A stretch of DNA of 64,000 nucleotides from Mucidula mucida (taxonomy: Eukaryota > Basidiomycota > Agaricomycetes > Agaricales > Physalacriaceae). Where the stretch lies: positions 1 to 64,000 of the forward strand of contig JADNYV010000037.1 in NCBI GenBank assembly GCA_015501055.1. Direction: 5' to 3'. Both the position numbers and the translations under genes were made by a program. Under the pieces are notes generated by a model. That model saw only the letters and a program-made list of their open reading frames with translations. It was not told the origin of the DNA and made no database searches. How positions within the stretch are numbered: position 1 is the stretch's first letter; each line of letters begins with the position of its first letter. Positions 1-11,974 of the stretch are shown here, piece by piece.

Positions 1-1500
1 GTGGATCCATCTCGTTAATTTCGATCAAAAGCTCAAGCGCCGCCGCACATGCAGTACCTTGAGATAGTCAATAAAACGTTTTATCCAAAGCTAAATAAGT
101 ATTGACTACTGAGCGCCCGCGCCTCTGCGCGTGTGCGGGGAAGTGGGCCCTCAGCTCTTAAGCCGTCTGGGTAATGGATTAAAGAGCATCGATCCATCTC
201 TTTGTCGATTTAGTGAAGTCTTGGAAACCGAATTTAGTTGCACAGCTCGAAGTGAGATAAGAAAAACACTAACTCGTCCTCTATTTCACTTTCTTTCTCT
301 GATACAGATGTGTGAGCGCAAGTCCTTGAAGAACTAGATCAGATCCACACTAAATGATAATGTGATCATGAACTGCAGAAGACACCGACTTCGCAATCAA
401 ATCATTGAGAGTCTCAACTGCCATTGCTTCGTTGATGCGATAGTCCTCCACAAGACGCGTCACAATCTTATTCAGGGAAGCAAGTCTCGACATTGCTTTC
501 AGAACAGAAAATGAGTCGTCAGAAATTCAACGAATAGGCTGAGGACTTGCCGTATTGTTCGATAGCTCTTTGGCTGAGACGGCCAACGGGTGTCCGATCC
601 GCTCTCTACGCCACCTGGTTGCGAGGCATCTAAGGTAACTCCAGCAAGACGATATACAGAATGCGATAGTAACACTGGGGTAGGTGCACCACCTGGACTG
701 CTGCACGCCCCATGATGAAGCATGCACAAATCACACAGCTTTTCCCCAAGTCGATTGCCGCCTTTCATAAGCGGCCGACAAAGAAGGCGGATTGAAAGCA
801 TAGTGAAGGACACGGTCCACTGGAGAGAAACAGAGAAAGTATGTTATGTCGGGAAAAAACGACGATACCTCAGTGATATTTGAACCTCGTAGAAGGCTGT
901 GGCCTGACTGCGGCTGATACAACAGATATCCTGATCAGGTCAAGACGGGCAGACACTACATACTCTAGAGGCCTAACCGCGTAGTAGTTCAATTCTTCTA
1001 ATAACACCGACCAATCTGACGAATTGCGGTCAAGATCATGACCCACCAACGGTCTTGGATCTCTCACTTTCCCTTCACACAGTGCGTGCTACTGAGAGAC
1101 AATCATGAGTATCCCATCTTCTCTCGTTGAGTCTGTTTACGAGATTCATGCGTGCTGAGGACAGAGAATCTAACCAAGGAATGAGCAAAAGATGAAACGA
1201 ACAGAGATTGAGAGACAAGTGTCATTCTTGACGGGAATTGCCGAGAGCGTTCTGTCTTGATTTGGCCTTGATGGCTTTTTGTCTCCTGCTTGTCACTTGT
1301 ACTCTCCAACCCTTACGCCCTATTAATCCGGTTGAGACGTCCACTTCAAGCACGAATCATATGCAGAGTTTGATCTAATCTACCGCATGCCTTCCGCCAT
1401 GTATTCAACCTTGGATTACATGATTTTCTCTCATTCATCAAAACCTGATTCCTCGCCTTTGATAACTATACCAGTCGCGAACCTCTTTCTAGGAAATCCA
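1..1500. other. No gene recognised
   Basis: Short open frames occur on both strands but none shows a recognisable domain, plausible intron borders or a long uninterrupted frame. I see only diverged, probably intergenic sequence here. Confidence 0.5.
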
Positions 1501-1676
1501 ATTTTAAAATAGCTGCTTAGTTCCCATCCCTGACATGCTGGAAGACAACGACAAGGCATCTACGTGTCTCACATTGAGAAAGAGAACAACTTGTACCAAG
1601 GAAGAGACTGATCTTGCTGGGTCGATGCTCCAAGGATTTATCCCGTCAGCAATGGATGTGTTTGATGATGATATGG

Positions 1677-2395
1677 ATTGCAACAATTCCAAGGACTATT
1701 TACACTGGAGTGGTTCAGAGGAAGAGACAGACAAAGAGATGGAGGTTTCTGGCTGGAGGGTACATTCTGTGAAACATACCTTTGTACAATCTAATTAACT
1801 GTTTAGGTGTTATCCCCCTCCAAAGGAAACGGGCTCTACAGAGATTTATTACTACTCCAGTTTTTGTTCTATCGACAGACCGCCAGACTGCCCTAATACT
1901 GTAGCGTTTCGACCGCAAATTCACATAACGGGTCACGGGGGTCTTTGAAGTGAAGCTATATATACATCATAACGGGTCACGGACCACTTTGGTCAGGCAC
2001 GAGCCTCCAAATAAGGAAATTTCAGGTCCCGCTATAAGCGGAACTGTCCAAAAAAGGCAATTTAAGGGTCTGTGAAGCTGTTCGCTGTAACTTCAGACCA
2101 TAACGGGTCACAGGCTGTGAAGTTACGGTTGAAACACTACAGTAGAGGATGAAAGTGACGAGGGGCAAGTCCGGAGGATCCCTTTCAGACAAGGCCAAGA
2201 CCAGGGCAAAAGAGAAGGACACATCAATGTCTTCTGGATACAACTGTGATGAAGGGAGCCTCTTTGAAAGCACAACCGCTGCAATAATAATCTTTAAATA
2301 ATGTTGATAATAACATAGTATGCCTAAGTTGTTTCTTGCCATTGCCACTATTGAAAGTGAAGGCAGGCTTGCGACATGCCAAGATTATTTTCTGG
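1677..2395. repeat. Diverged repeat, copy 1 (pairs with 5692-6262)
   Basis: Two blocks of this stretch recur about 4 kb downstream in the same order and orientation. The block near 1680-1760 matches 5695-5775. The block from 2160 matches the block from 6060 and both run on towards a FunK1 remnant. Between the blocks the two copies differ by unrelated insertions. An open frame through the first block has an acidic run (EEETDKEMEVSGW) that also occurs in the second copy as EEETDTEMEVSGW, so the repeat may descend from a coding or transposon sequence. I could not assign it to a known element family. Confidence 0.6.
1924..2111 (+). repeat. Three copies of a 13-bp motif
   Basis: The 13-mer cataacgggtcac occurs at 1924-1936, 1968-1980 and 2099-2111. 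The third copy is bracketed by an imperfect inverted pair around aacttcag and tgaagtt. The cluster lies in sequence present in the first copy of the 4 kb duplication but not at the matching place in the second, so it may belong to an inserted element. Confidence 0.6.
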
Positions 2396-2707
2396 GGAAG
2401 GTCAGCTTGATGATTGTATAGTGTAATCTCTCTCTAAACCTAATATTGTTAGTAGTACATGAAAAGCCAGCAAACACATTTTCTATCAAGTTTGATAGTC
2501 CTATGGACTAAGATCCAAATCAGGGAATAGAAACAGGCAGTAAACATAAAAGCAGAGTTATATCCCTTTCACTGACAGCATGGCATTCATGATATGTATA
2601 GATACATCTGCTACATAAATAGATGGAATTACATGTTGTATCAAATAGATGGAGCAGTATGAGATTTGTTTTGAAGAGAACCTCCCTCCTTGTGTTGCCC
2701 ATCCTTT

Positions 2708-5165
2708 TCAAACCACTTCAACACCCTGAGGTGTAGGCAGCCGGAGGAGATGGAGCCTCTTGCTTGGATTGTCAATGTCCTTCTTATCCTCCTCCATCTC
2801 GGCACTGTCCCCCTCCATGTTGTCATTGTCCCCCTCCATCTCGTCATTGACCTCCTTATCATTGTTCTCATTCTCATCATCCTCCATCTTGTCCTCCTCC
2901 ACCTGCATCTCCCGCCTAGCACGCTCATGTGGACGCTAAGCTGCCGCAACTTTAAAGTCCTCATGCAGTATCGCACTATACTTAACCCCAGCCAACCGCG
3001 CATGTATATCCATAAAGCCATCATACAGACACTGATAGTATCTTCGTTCAAAAAACTTGGGATTCCACCGCATTATGTTTGGGATATCAGGATCGAGCGG
3101 TTCAGTCGCCTTGATATTCTGGTACATTCTTTTGAGCACATCAAAACAGCTCAAGCCCGCCACAAGAACCGCTCCTTCTGGAACCCGCTCATACAGCTTA
3201 GCAACAGCCTTTCTAGCCACGTCAGTCACAAAGCCGCAGCGGTCAGAGGAGACCCCCGTTGCAAGCTGGTTACGATACCACCAGACAGTGCTTCAGATGT
3301 CGGCAGTTGCGGCAGCGTCGATGCAATCCGGGAGCATGTTGTATACAAACCAGACATATATCCACAAAGCCGCTTTGAGGTTGTGTGCAAAGTTGTATCG
3401 AAAAAAGGGCTCCCTCGCGGGGTTTTCTTTAGTATTATTGAAAGAGTGCATGCCCTTTTCATATTCAACAGCCATGAAGCCGGGAGTACCCTGAAAGTTG
3501 ACTTAATATCATACACAGGAGTAAAAAGCATGAGACTTACAGTGAAGCCTTCCTCGGTGTAAGGCACATTGTAGGGCCGGGCAAACTCAAGGTCGGAGAT
3601 CTTCAGTTGCCGCTGGGATACAAGAAATAGGCAATTTCCGAGATTGATATCGTGATGAAGGTAGCCCGCCAAACACATATACTCAAGCCCTGCTCAACAT
3701 CAGTATGCATGCAGTAGCAGGTCAATAGAAATCATACCTTGTACAAGCTGGGCCATCCTAAGAGCGATATCCGCATAATTAGAGAGCTTGTCAAAGCACT
3801 GACACTCCTCTTTGAATACCACTCTTCTATGAGTTCTTGCCTGGAGCGGAAGAGGCTGCCGCAATATATATTTGTGCCCATACCCGTTCGATGCGGAATA
3901 GTACATCACACAAAAATTATGCTTGGGCACGCTGTTGAACTCAACAGCCACATCCAGCGCAATCTTTAAAAAATATTTCTTTATGTCTTCTGCTAGAAGA
4001 CCCGTCACACCTTGGGGACGTTCTTCAACGGGCACGCCAACCTTGTCCAGTTCCCGAAGGGAATCAAATATTTCCGTTTAAATTTCCAGCTCGCCTTTAT
4101 CGTCTGTGTTTGGCCAAAAGTCTTAAGACCATTGTCTCCCCTGTGGAAGTTATATCCTTTGCATGCAATTCTGTCATGGCCCATACCCACAGAGCCTTAG
4201 TAACAACATCAAAATATTGGGGCTCGGCAAGAGATCAGAGCGTCTGGTAGATTTTGGCGCCAATGTGGAATTGATACTGTGTCTTTCCCTCAGCGTCAAG
4301 AACACGTGTAACAGTTGGATCATAGCCAAGTTCTTTGCGAGAAGCGAACATCATAAAAATGAGGAAGCATATAAAGTTCTCCGGGTGCTGCGCTCAATAA
4401 GTTTCTTGGAAATTGACTATAAGACTAGCAACTCACTTTGTGGTAGTCAAAGTAGGCAACGGCAATGTGTGATCGCAAGAAATGCCAGAATGTTATTTTC
4501 CTGCCCATAATTGTGAAGACAGTTATGGAGCAACAAGCGGGGTCACAGTAGAGTATATGACTAGCCGCCGCAACGATGTCAACCTCTATCTATGAAAGCA
4601 TATTCAGTTAAAGCACGTCAAGAGTACAAGTAATGCGCACATCTGCCAGATCAGAACTGTAACTAGACTTTCTGAACTGTCTCACAGAGGCAATATCTGT
4701 GATTGGAGCGTTGACGCGCTCTCCAGCTTTGACAATCGGCAATGTGACGAGGACGAACTGGGCATTGGTCTTGATGTCAGGTTTCTCGAGAAACGCGGAG
4801 CTCAAGGACTGCTCAGGATTGTAGACCATTCTTGTTGTAGCTGCACCAAGCTTGTCCTTGCTAATATCCCATTCAACACATATGCCATAAATTGTGTCTG
4901 CAGTGGATTTGAGATGGGTGAATCTTGCCTCCTCGGTCCTCGCGCCGCCGACTTGTTTCAAGGCCCATCGTCTCTTTCTCAAAATCTTGGACTGTTGCAG
5001 TTTAAGAATGATGTGGGCAACGAGGTCCTGATAGTCCGCTTTGGTAAGCCTATTAATGGTGAGGTGTTATTATTTGGTTTATCTCCCCATTGCTTCCTTC
5101 ATCGACCAAGTTGCCTTGTTATGGATTACGCACTGATTGCGGAGCTCTCACATGGTGCCGTTAAA
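2708..5165 (-). pseudogene. FunK1: FunK1-type protein kinase pseudogene (tandem copy A)
   Basis: Fragments of a fungal-specific FunK1 kinase follow each other in family order on the minus strand. An N-terminal exon (about 4980-4640) with RWALKQVGG gives an in-frame second exon ending in FWHFLRSHIAV (about 4590-4445). Next come LGYDPTVTR (about 4320), THRRVVFKEECQCF (about 3810), the catalytic loop HHDINLGNC with ISDLEFA (about 3600), and a C-lobe ending in a strongly acidic tail (2708-2900). The gene is broken: a stop interrupts KIYQTL*SLAEP near 4230, the frame shifts near 4100-4030, and further stops cut the C-lobe. The conserved Asp of the catalytic loop survives, but Arg of HRD is His. 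Family identity comes from the complete paralogue at 52501; loss of function is inferred from the interruptions. Confidence 0.8.
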
Positions 5166-5169
5166 ACAT

Positions 5170-5690
5170 TGATGTTGATCCTAAGGTGAGCGTAATTGTC
5201 TAAGAGGCAGTGAACTCATTGTGAGGTGATGATTGTAGAGAACAAAGAACACATGTGCGCACAGTAAGGGCTTTACACTGAAGCACATGATCCTGTGTTT
5301 GCCACTTTAGCAGGCAAAACAATAGGAACCCAGATTAGTAATATCAGCGTGGAGATTATCAGCGAGGTGTTTTAGTAATCACCTACACTGCACGTTTGAA
5401 TACAGCCCAGATATAGCTTGCTAAGCAAGTCACAAGTCAGTGAGAAGACTGAACAAAGGACACTAACACAAAGAAGGCACATAAAACAGAAGGTAGGTAG
5501 GTTTGAATTTTGAAACCACCAATACTTTCTTTGACGAGGCCCGTTTCCCTTTGGCGATACCAAAAAGTTGCTCAGACCTCTGAGTGTTTGCAATCAAGCT
5601 CATGAAATGCAACAAGGTGAATTGAGAAAATCACCCACCATCTGCCTGTAGAGTTCGAGGGAACTTAAGATATCAATGGGCAGCTAACAC
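5170..5690. other. No gene recognised
   Basis: Spacer between the two tandem FunK1 units. Part of it (5050-5250) resembles 8780-9000 upstream of copy B, so it is duplicated promoter-side sequence. No open frame is supported. Confidence 0.5.
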
Positions 5691-5691
5691 T

Positions 5692-6262
5692 TTGCAATGA
5701 TTCCGAAGAGGATTTACATTGGGGTGGTTTAGAGGAAGAGACAGACACAGAGATGGAGGTTTCTGGGTGGATGGTACGGTCTGTAAAAAATATGCTTGTA
5801 CGATCTAACAGGCCTTGGGAGCTCCCCTAGACCTCCGGTGATTTTTGGATTTTTGAGAGCTCCAAATTGACAAAAATTCCGGCAACATTTTAGACTTTTG
5901 AGGAGGAAATTTAGGCTGAGGTCCGGCAAGGATTGGATTTTTCAGAGTGAGTGCGGACAGCTTGAGATAAGCACATTGCTGAAGCACGTTGGCAGAGATT
6001 GGCAGACCCTCCAACATTACAAATAGCACCATATTTAGCAGGTGACGTGACATACCTCAGAAGGATCCCTTTTCAGACAAGGCCAATACCAGGGTGATAG
6101 AGAAGGACACAACAATGTCTGTTAGATATCACTGTGACAACCGAGCCCTACAATCATTAACTAGTACAAACTAATGTTAATGATAATATAATATGCCCTG
6201 TTCCTCATCATTGCCAGTATTTGAAAAAGACGTGCCACGGTTACTTTATGTGCAAGCACATA
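5692..6262. repeat. Diverged repeat, copy 2 (pairs with 1677-2395)
   Basis: Second copy of the flanking repeat described at 1677. It lies immediately downstream of FunK1 copy A and precedes the 3' end of FunK1 copy B, so the repeat and the kinase were duplicated together. A segment near 5825-5950, with repeated short motifs around gattttt and ccggcaa, is absent from copy 1. Confidence 0.6.
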
Positions 6263-6510
6263 TTGGAGGGAGCTTGGTTTGATGATTGTACTAGAACCTG
6301 CATGCCAGAGGGGTCATGTTGTATATGGTGTAAAGTCTGTAGTACCTCCTTCATGGCATTCATGTTAGGTGTGGAGCTTCATATGCTATATGAAATAGAT
6401 AGAATGTAAGGTATAGCACATTGTATTGAATTAGAAGAGCAGTATTATAGTGAATCAGTATCTGCCTTGGAGCAAACCTCCCTTGTAAGTTGTTGCTTTG
6501 CCTCTCCCTG

Positions 6511-8899
6511 TCAAATCACTTCCACATCCTGAGATATAAGCAACTGGAAGAGATGAAGACTCATTTTGCTTGGAGCGTTAATGTCCTCCTTATCCTTCTT
6601 CATCTTGTTAATGTCCTCCTTGTCCTCCTCCATCTCGTCATTGTCCTCCAGGTCATCCCCACTATCCTCACACGGACGCTGAGCTGCCGCACGTTCAAAT
6701 TTCTCATGCAGCATCACACTATACCCAACCCCAGCCAACCATGTATGCACATCCATAAAGCCATCATAGAAACACTAATAATATCTTCTTTTGTAGCACT
6801 TTGGATCCCACCGTGTCATGTACCGGATATCAGGATTAAGCGGTTCAGTTGCCTCAATATCCCGGTACATTCTTTTGAGCACATCAAAACAGCTCAAACC
6901 CGCCACGAGAACCACTCCCTCTGGAACCCGCTCATACAGCTCAGCAAGAGCGCTCCTAGCCGTGTGCACTACAAAGCCGCGGCGCAGAGGGGAGCCTTCC
7001 GTCTTGAGCTCGTCACAATAAAATCAGACATTGCTTTGAATGCGGGCAGTTGCGGCGGCGTCAATGCAATCCGGGAGCGTCTTGAAGACAAACGAGACAT
7101 ATATCCACATTGCAGCTTCGAGGTCGTGCGCAAAGTTGTATCGGAAGAACGGCTTCCAGCCGAGTTGTTCGTCAAGTTGATTGAAATAGTGCATTCCATT
7201 CTGATATTCAACAGCCATGTAGCTGGGAGTACCCTGAAGATTGTGTTGGTGTCGTACACGGTAGTCCAAACATGAGACTTACACTTAAGTATTGCTTGGT
7301 ATTGGGTGCATGGTAAGGCCAGGCAAACTCAAGGTCCGAGATCTTCAGCTGCCGCTGTGATACATCAAATAGACAGTTTCCGGGACTGATATTGTAATGG
7401 AGGTAGCCTGTCAGGCGTATATACTCAAGCCCTGCTTGAACGTCAGTATTCATGCAGTAGCAAGTCATTGGATGTACCTCAAACGAGCTAGGCCATTCCC
7501 AGAGCGACATCTGCATAACTAGACAGCTTGTGTATGCACTGGCACTCCTCCTCAAATATCACTCTTCTATGAGTCTTTGCGTAGAGACAACAGGGTGTCT
7601 GCCGCATATCCTCGGATGCGGCATAGTGCATTGCATGAAAATCACATTCGGGAACACTGTTATACTCAATAACCTCATCCAGTGCGATCTTCAAAAAAAA
7701 ATTCTTTGTGTCTTCTGCTAGAAGACCCGTCGCACCTGGAGGGTGTTCTTCAGCGGGCATGCCAACCTTGTCCAACTCTTGAAGTGCATCAAATATTTGT
7801 GTTTGGATTGCCAGTTCGCCTTTTGTATCCACATCTGGCCAAAAGTCCTTCAACACCATTGTCTCCCTATAGGAACCATGTTCTTAGGGTGCAATTCTGT
7901 CATGGCCCATACCTGCGGAGCATGGGAAACAATATAAAGGTTTCGTAGCTTGGCAAGAGGTTGAAGTGTCTGGTAGATTTTGGCGCCAATGTGGAATTGA
8001 TACTGGATCTTTCCCTCTACGTTGAGAATGTGTGTAACAGTTGGATTGTAATTGAGTTCCTTGCTAGAAGCAAACATCATGAATATGAGAAAGTGTATAA
8101 AGTTCTCCGGGTTCTGTGGTCAATGAGTTCTTTCGAAATCGATTAGTATAAGGCGAGTAACTCACTTTGTGGTAATCAAAGGGACTAGAAACGGCAATGT
8201 GTGACCGCAAAAAGTACCAGAATGTCATTATCCTGTCTGTTTAGTGGAGGCAGTCATAGAACAATAACCGGGATCAGAGTAGATTATATAACTGGCCGCC
8301 GCAACTATGTCAATCCCCGTCTATGAAAGCATAATCAGTACCAGCACAATAAGAGTCAACATAATGCGCACATCTGCTAGATGGTATACTTCGGACTTTC
8401 TGAATCGTCCTACAGAGGAAATGTCTGCAATAGGAACGTTGGCACGTTGTCCTCTAGCTTTGCTAGTTGAAGATGAAACGAGGACAAACTGGGTGTTTGT
8501 CTTGATGTCAGATTTCTCGAGAAACGCAGAGCTCATGGACTGCTCAGGATTGTATACCATCCTTGCTATAGCTGCACCTAGTTTGTCCTCGCCGGCATCC
8601 CAATCCACACATACATCATGAATCATGTCTGCAATGGACTTGAGATAAGCAAATCTTGCCTCCTCTGTTCTTATACCACCGACTTGTTTCAAGGCCCATT
8701 GTCTCTTCCTCAAAATCTTGGACTGCTGCAGTTTGGAAAGGACATGGACGACAAGGTCATCATGCTCCGCGTCGGTAAACCTATCAATTTTGAGGTGTCT
8801 GTCAATGAAGGTAGCGGTGGGAAGAGTAACCGAATAGCGGACTGTCGCCTTAATAAGAATTACACATTGATTGTGAAGAGGACGCTGCAATGTGTTCAT
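6511..8899 (-). pseudogene. FunK1: FunK1-type protein kinase pseudogene (tandem copy B)
   Basis: Close relative of copy A with the same exon order. The N-terminal exon (8899 to about 8380) contains FTDAEHDDLVVHVLSKL, matching SSEHDGLVAHVISEL of the intact gene at 52501. The second exon, in which copy A is open, has lost one base near 8240 and runs into TAA. Another frame change separates WAMTELHPKN from MVLKDFWPDV near 7865. The catalytic loop reads HYNISPGNC (about 7400), so the catalytic Asp is Asn, while ISDLEFA is kept. The C-lobe (7260-6511) contains the marker VPEGVVLVAGLSCFDVL seen in copy A and an acidic tail. The combination of frameshifts and Asp loss makes an active kinase very unlikely. 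Confidence 0.8.
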
Positions 8900-8959
8900 G
8901 GGTTTGATTATGGCGTGGATGTCAATTCTGAGAGTGAGTGTAGATGTGGACAAGGCAGT

Positions 8960-11290
8960 GGGCTCGTCATGAGGTGATGGTAGAGAACAATGAACTCTGG
9001 GCAGGCAGTAAGGGCTTCACAATCAAGCACATGAGCCTGTATTTGCCACATCAAAAGGCAGAACAATGGGAACCCAAATTGGTATATGAGCGCGTAAGCG
9101 GCCACTGTACTCACGCCAGGGTTGTAACGAGGTAGAATTTAAATTACCTACGCCACACATCTGAGAATGAAAAAAATAAAGCCTGCTAGAGTTGTAAAAG
9201 CTGAGCAAGTCAGTGATTAGTGTCAAAACTGACAAAATAGCAGACCACTAACATTGAGATTGAAAGTCAACTTTTACTTGATGAGTTTGTAGTCTAGGCC
9301 CCATGCAATTGTTGGCTGAGAAGACCAATTTTTCATCCGACGCCCAAGCCGCGGGGAGCAGACATTATCGCAGTAGATTGAAAACCAAATCGAGGACGTT
9401 AATACAGTTTTTTGTCCTTCGAGGCGAGGCTCGTTTCAGAGTTACCGAAGGATGGTCTTTGCAGTCAAGCACGGCCGCAAAATGGGATCAGCCGCGCTGA
9501 GGAAATAACCCGCCATTGCAGTTCGTAGGTTGACTTTGAAGGAATTGTTGACAGCAGGAAAGGCGCCAACAACCTATGTATCATACTGAATCTTCAAGCC
9601 AGCTACACTTTGACTTGAACGTCAACTCATCAAGACCCATCTGATCCAAAAGTCAATCATCCTTCCTTCCTGCCGAGACAATGTGGTGTGCTTACCATTG
9701 ATTCTTCCTAGCGCCGCTCACAAGTCTTCTCGGCGGTCGTCAGCAATCTTGCCATTGTAATGGACAAGTTAAGAGCAAAGTGTATGCCGCTGGCCGGTTG
9801 TCGTCGTCACGGTTTTCCTTCTACTGTCCGTCATGGCCCACGACCACACTTGCAACCCCTGGTACGCGCCCGACTCTTTCCCGTCGTTTTGCTCACCATT
9901 CCAGTCTCTGGATTATCCTCCACGATCTTGGTTGCGGTGAGCCATCGCTGGCGGTATCAGAGGTGCTCGGAACTCGCCCAGAGTGTGTGATGCCCCGGTG
10001 GACTGTTGCGTTTGATTTGCTTATACATAGGGCGGGCGATGTGTTGGCTCGATCAAAGCGCACGCTCTAGTCGCTGGAGAGGCACGTTCTCAGCTTTTGA
10101 GTGTGCTGTCAAGGGATGCAGACAAAGAGAGGACCCTTGGAATGACGTCATCTCGGGATTTATGACCGGTGGTTCTCTTGCTCTTCGTGGTTGTTGTTAA
10201 TATCCATACACCTCTCAACTATTCTTTTTCAAGGTGGCCCTAGGGAAGCTTTTGCATCTGCAGTGGCATGTGGCTTCTTGGTAGGTGTCTTCAAGGGTGT
10301 TGTTAGTGTGCTGTTTGATCGCGGATTCAACAAAGGACCGCGACCTATGGCATAGCCGCTTCATTATTGTATTTGCTAATCAATTGCTAACGCGAAATGT
10401 GCAGCACCGTAGACACTCTGTTATAGAGCGATCGTTGTGTATTGAGACTTTTGACTTACACCCACCTCCCTCACAGAGTTTCGTCGACAAGATCACTCGT
10501 ACCTGCGACCGCTCTGTGGCTCAAATCACGTCAAAGCAAAGCGGCATGCCGACCACCCTTCATATTGAAAGGACGCAGGGCATCATTCACAGACGCGATT
10601 GAGTTTGGTATTTACTTAATAGTGCCACATGTCCTTCATGCTAAGTCGCATCCCACCTCCGCTAGTGTAACCCTTCGCCACCGTGACAATGATACAAGTC
10701 TGGATCCCATCACAGTTCAAATGCCACGTCCATCCGGGATCTAACACGCTACTAATTGGATCGTCGTTCAAAGGTCAGCCTAAAGTATACCAACTGCTAC
10801 CAGCGATTTGGCCTAGAACCTCAAAGTACAGGAAGATTGGTTCGATTACCTGACTAGCCAGATGACAGAAAGACAAAGGTGGAGGTTTTCAAGAACGAAC
10901 TCGCGAACTTGACCAGTTCATCGCGCGTTCTGCAAGGAAACATGCTTTCTATCAGAAGGTGAACGACCACATGCGCGTGGGTGGCGCTACATTTCCTCGC
11001 ATTTAAACTGCACTCGTATTAAGGGGCTGTTGATCTAACAGGAGGCAGCTCCTTTCATACTCCACCCAGCGACAGATTTAAACCAAAGAACATGAATGAA
11101 ACAACAAATTCATTCACTGCCAACAGTCCAAAAAAAAGTCCTCAGTACAGTAGTGTTTGTTTTACAATGTATGCTACAGTGCCTAGGCAAGCAAGTGTCC
11201 AAAAAAAAAGTTCGTGAAAGAAAAGCGAACTAGTTCGTAAAAAGCATCATCCCATCAGTCCGTTTCATTTCATTTCATCTCTGCACCACG
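8960..11290. other. No gene recognised
   Basis: About 2.3 kb with only short unconnected open frames. Frames around 9760-10070 and 10285-10600 on the plus strand have no recognisable motif and could not be extended by plausible splicing. The first 300 bases resemble the 5' flank of FunK1 copy A. Confidence 0.5.
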
Positions 11291-11295
11291 ATCAT

Positions 11296-11856
11296 TTAGA
11301 ACTCGGGACCGCCGACGATGCTAAAGTTTTGGCTCCAATTCCCCGAGTCGCCAAACACTACAACGAATCAGGAAAGGAGACACAAAGAAAAGACAGGAAA
11401 ATAGTCCACGCACAGACGATGGAATAATCAGTGCCAGCCACAACCCAGGGAACGGTGACTTCGATTTCGCCGAGCAGGATATCGAAACCATCAGCGAGGA
11501 CGACTAGCACAAAAAGGAAGATCAGAACGACGAGACACAGACATCCGAGTCGGGCGACGCACGGGGTAAAGCCCTATCGGCCTTCCTAAGTCTGATGCTT
11601 CCGAGCTTGTTAGTGATTTGAGCGGGTGGGCTAGAGACGTCCCTAGAAGCCAGAAAAGATCAATACACCGCAAGACACCAGGCGCAGGCGGAGCTCACCA
11701 GGTGACGGTGACAGTCGAGTTGACCGTCCATGAGGTCGCGGCATCGGGCGTGAGGACAGGAGGGACAAAGACATCCCGAGTAAGATGCATGGGTGCCGCC
11801 GCGACGATGGACACAAAGGCGGCAACGTAGAACAGGATGAAGGACGTGAAGTTCAT
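11296..11856 (-). CDS. Small secreted Kre9/KNH-type cell-wall protein
   Basis: Four exons (11856-11699, 11642-11563, 11503-11414, 11357-11296) join in frame across three GT-AG introns of about 55-60 nt to give 129 residues. Residues 1-20 form a clear secretion signal (MNFTSFILFYVAAFVSIVAA). The mature part has TSWTVNSTVTVTWDVSSPP, a central FDILLGEIEVTVPWVVAGTDY and ends FGDSGNWSQNFSIVGGPEF. The order VGSTVTVTWD..P, VPWVVAGTDYSI, F.GDSGNWSQ.F.I matches the N-terminal Ig-like domain of Kre9/KNH1 proteins (Pfam Kre9_KNH), which in mushrooms form many small extracellular proteins linked to the glucan cell wall. Possible N-glycosylation sites are NSTV and NWSQ. There is no GPI-type tail, so it is probably freely secreted. 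A promoter TATA lies about 105 bp upstream. Confidence 0.82.
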
Positions 11857-11960
11857 GATGTTTTGGAGGGGGGGGCGTTAAAGGTAAAGGAAAAGGTAAG
11901 GGTGTAATGTGGGTGATCGTGAAGGTCGATAGAGACAACTTGAAAGACGCACACCACAGG

Positions 11961-11968
11961 TTATATAG
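11961..11968 (-). promoter_or_regulatory. TATA-like box of the KNH-type gene
   Basis: The minus strand reads GGCTATATAACC, about 105 bp before the ATG at 11856, a reasonable distance for a fungal core promoter. It is the only strong TATA-like site between this gene and 12.1 kb. Confidence 0.5.
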
Positions 11969-11974
11969 CCCGCG

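Noticed and set aside
1535..2348. Possible piggyBac or other DNA transposase in the repeat
   Set aside because: Acidic EEETDKEMEVSGW-like text is suggestive, but no DDE catalytic residues, terminal inverted repeats or target-site duplications were found.
9760..10744. Overlapping plus-strand frames of 60-105 codons
   Set aside because: Three overlapping frames with no domain, no consistent codon pattern and no splice logic.
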